Positions 5,062 through 5,443 of a stretch of 5,443 nt of DNA are shown here, in pieces. Position 1 is the stretch's first letter, and each line of letters begins with the position of its first letter. Position numbers and translations under genes: made by a program. The notes beneath the pieces were generated by a model. The model was not told where the DNA came from and searched no databases. It was given only the letters and a program-made list of their open reading frames with translations. Origin of the DNA: Candidatus Dormiibacter sp. GTDB lineage: Bacteria; Chloroflexota; Dormibacteria; UBA8260. The stretch is from positions 1 to 5,443 of the forward strand of contig JANWHI010000044.1 of assembly GCA_025450495.1 (NCBI GenBank), in the 5' to 3' direction.

Positions 5062-5093
5062 CCGCATCTCGACATGCCTGTTTCGAGGTGCGG
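5062..5093. other. Strong intergenic stem-loop (possible structured RNA or attenuator)
   Basis: CCGCATCTCGA (5062-5072) pairs with TCGAGGTGCGG (5083-5093) around a 10-nt loop. In the plus-strand RNA all 11 pairs form, one being U-G. A second 7-bp stem (5110-5130) follows 16 nt later. No T-tract follows either stem. The role is unknown. Confidence 0.45.
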
Positions 5094-5164
5094 GGCGTGC
5101 CTCTCGGTAGCGCGGCGCGCTGAGCCGCGCGCACCCGACCGGAACGCTCCATCAGCTCATGGCC

Positions 5165-5179
5165 GCGGCAATTTGCTGC
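5165..5179. promoter_or_regulatory. Palindromic element upstream of the right-edge gene
   Basis: GCGGCAA (5165-5171) and TTGCTGC (5173-5179) are inverted around one base, 6 of 7 pairs matching, about 42 bp before the first ATG of the next gene. It overlaps TTGCTG, a possible -35. It fits an operator, but a 15-bp palindrome may be chance. Confidence 0.25.
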
Positions 5180-5220
5180 TAAGCGAAGTCTCATGCCTGG
5201 CTTACAGATCTCTATAAGTG

Positions 5221-5443
5221 ATGGCGGACACTCACGGCGCAATGGAGCGCCCAGCGACCCCGCGGCACGGCCGGCCCGGTGTGATGCCGTCGGCCATCGA
5301 GACGCGCGAAGCCGGGGTGGATCTGGTCCGTCGCGTCAACCGTTGGATGGTCGCGGGCGCGGAATCGGCTGCGGGCTTTCTGTCTCTGGTTGCGGCGCAC
5401 GCGTTCCACGGGCACAGCGTGGCGGTCGGCGGCGCGACCTCGA
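5221..5443 (+). CDS. N-terminus of a small membrane-associated protein, runs off the right edge
   Basis: The frame is open from ATG 5221 to the window end (74 codons). Start choice is uncertain: ATG 5221, ATG 5242 and GTG/ATG 5281/5284 are all in frame and none has a good Shine-Dalgarno sequence. If TATAAG (5213-5218) is the -10, transcription would begin near 5225 and favour a later start. The first 30 residues are polar and Pro/Arg-rich. They are followed by LVRRVNRWM, then a moderately hydrophobic stretch (VAGAESAAGFLSLVAAHAF, about 44-62) that reads as one membrane helix with positive residues inside, then GHSVAVGGATS. I recall similar short proteins starting RRVNRWxVAG near FMN-transferase or flavin-based redox genes in Thermoleophilia. 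That is an unverified memory and no function is assigned. Confidence 0.6.
   Translation, partial: MADTHGAMERPATPRHGRPGVMPSAIETREAGVDLVRRVNRWMVAGAESAAGFLSLVAAHAFHGHSVAVGGATS

Larger units (their letters stand above)
4833..5220. other. 388-bp region without a convincing gene, rich in inverted repeats
   Basis: Frames here are Arg/Ala-rich, lack Shine-Dalgarno sequences and show no domain. Inverted repeats seen: GCATCTC (4836-4842) with GAGATGC (4891-4897), extended by CCGCC/GGCGG; GCCGAGAC/GTGTCGGC (4919-4943, one mismatch); a 16-bp near-palindrome at 4951-4966 (7 of 8 pairs); a long stem at 5062-5093; and GCGCGGC/GCCGCGC (5110-5130). GGCGGGCGA occurs at 4824-4832 and 4884-4892. From about 5170 the sequence turns AT-richer (TATAAG at 5213-5218), as expected just before the downstream gene. 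No tRNA fold was recognised. Confidence 0.5.

Noticed and set aside
5020..5100. GGTTCG and TTTCGAGG strings recalling a tRNA T-arm
   Set aside because: No acceptor stem, anticodon arm or consistent spacing could be assembled.
5011..5217. 68-codon plus-strand frame
   Set aside because: No ribosome binding site, and it covers the strong stem-loops. Composition looks like random high-GC sequence.
4841..5242. 133-codon minus-strand frame in the gene-free region
   Set aside because: TTG start without Shine-Dalgarno, Arg/Ala-rich, no recognisable feature. It overlaps the AT-rich upstream region of the right-edge gene.

Overview
The window is about two-thirds G+C. Dense genes with strong Shine-Dalgarno sequences alternate with a TetR gene that looks leaderless, and the best promoter has a TAGGCT -10 box. 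The gene families are a choice-of-anchor/beta-helix secreted protein, a PLDc_N-SHOCT membrane protein, an SDR of the type ending in GHYF, a TetR regulator and a short nitroreductase. Together they suggest a high-GC actinobacterium, possibly of the Thermoleophilia/Solirubrobacterales type. The lineage is an inference from family content and composition, not from a marker gene.

Layout. Positions 1-1384 (minus) hold the N-terminal 461 residues of a large secreted right-handed beta-helix protein whose C-terminus lies off the left edge. Positions 1524-1895 (minus) encode a small secreted protein of unknown function. It is divergent from a TTG-started two-helix membrane protein with a C-terminal SHOCT segment (1996-2391, plus). 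A 56-residue basic protein (2409-2579, minus) converges on that gene, and a 12-bp stem lies at the junction. Positions 2655-3563 (minus) encode an NAD(P)-binding atypical SDR. It is transcribed divergently from a TetR-family repressor (3652-4221, plus) across an 88-bp region holding two related operator-like pseudo-palindromes 32 bp apart. A nitroreductase-family FMN enzyme (4296-4811, plus) follows from its own recognisable promoter and ends in a strong UNCG-type hairpin. Positions 4833-5220 have no convincing gene but carry several inverted repeats. A further CDS (from about 5221, plus) starts there and runs off the right edge.

How the genes may work together. The clearest unit is SDR / TetR / nitroreductase: a repressor next to two redox enzymes, the usual layout of a locally controlled response to a small, probably electrophilic or lipophilic, molecule. 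The doubled operator in the divergent region is the most informative regulatory signal. The rest looks like ordinary chromosome. I found no CRISPR array, mobile element, rRNA or tRNA, and nothing that clearly forms a new multi-gene system. The most worthwhile leads are the doubled operator, the unannotated small proteins and the structured intergenic region at 4833-5220.
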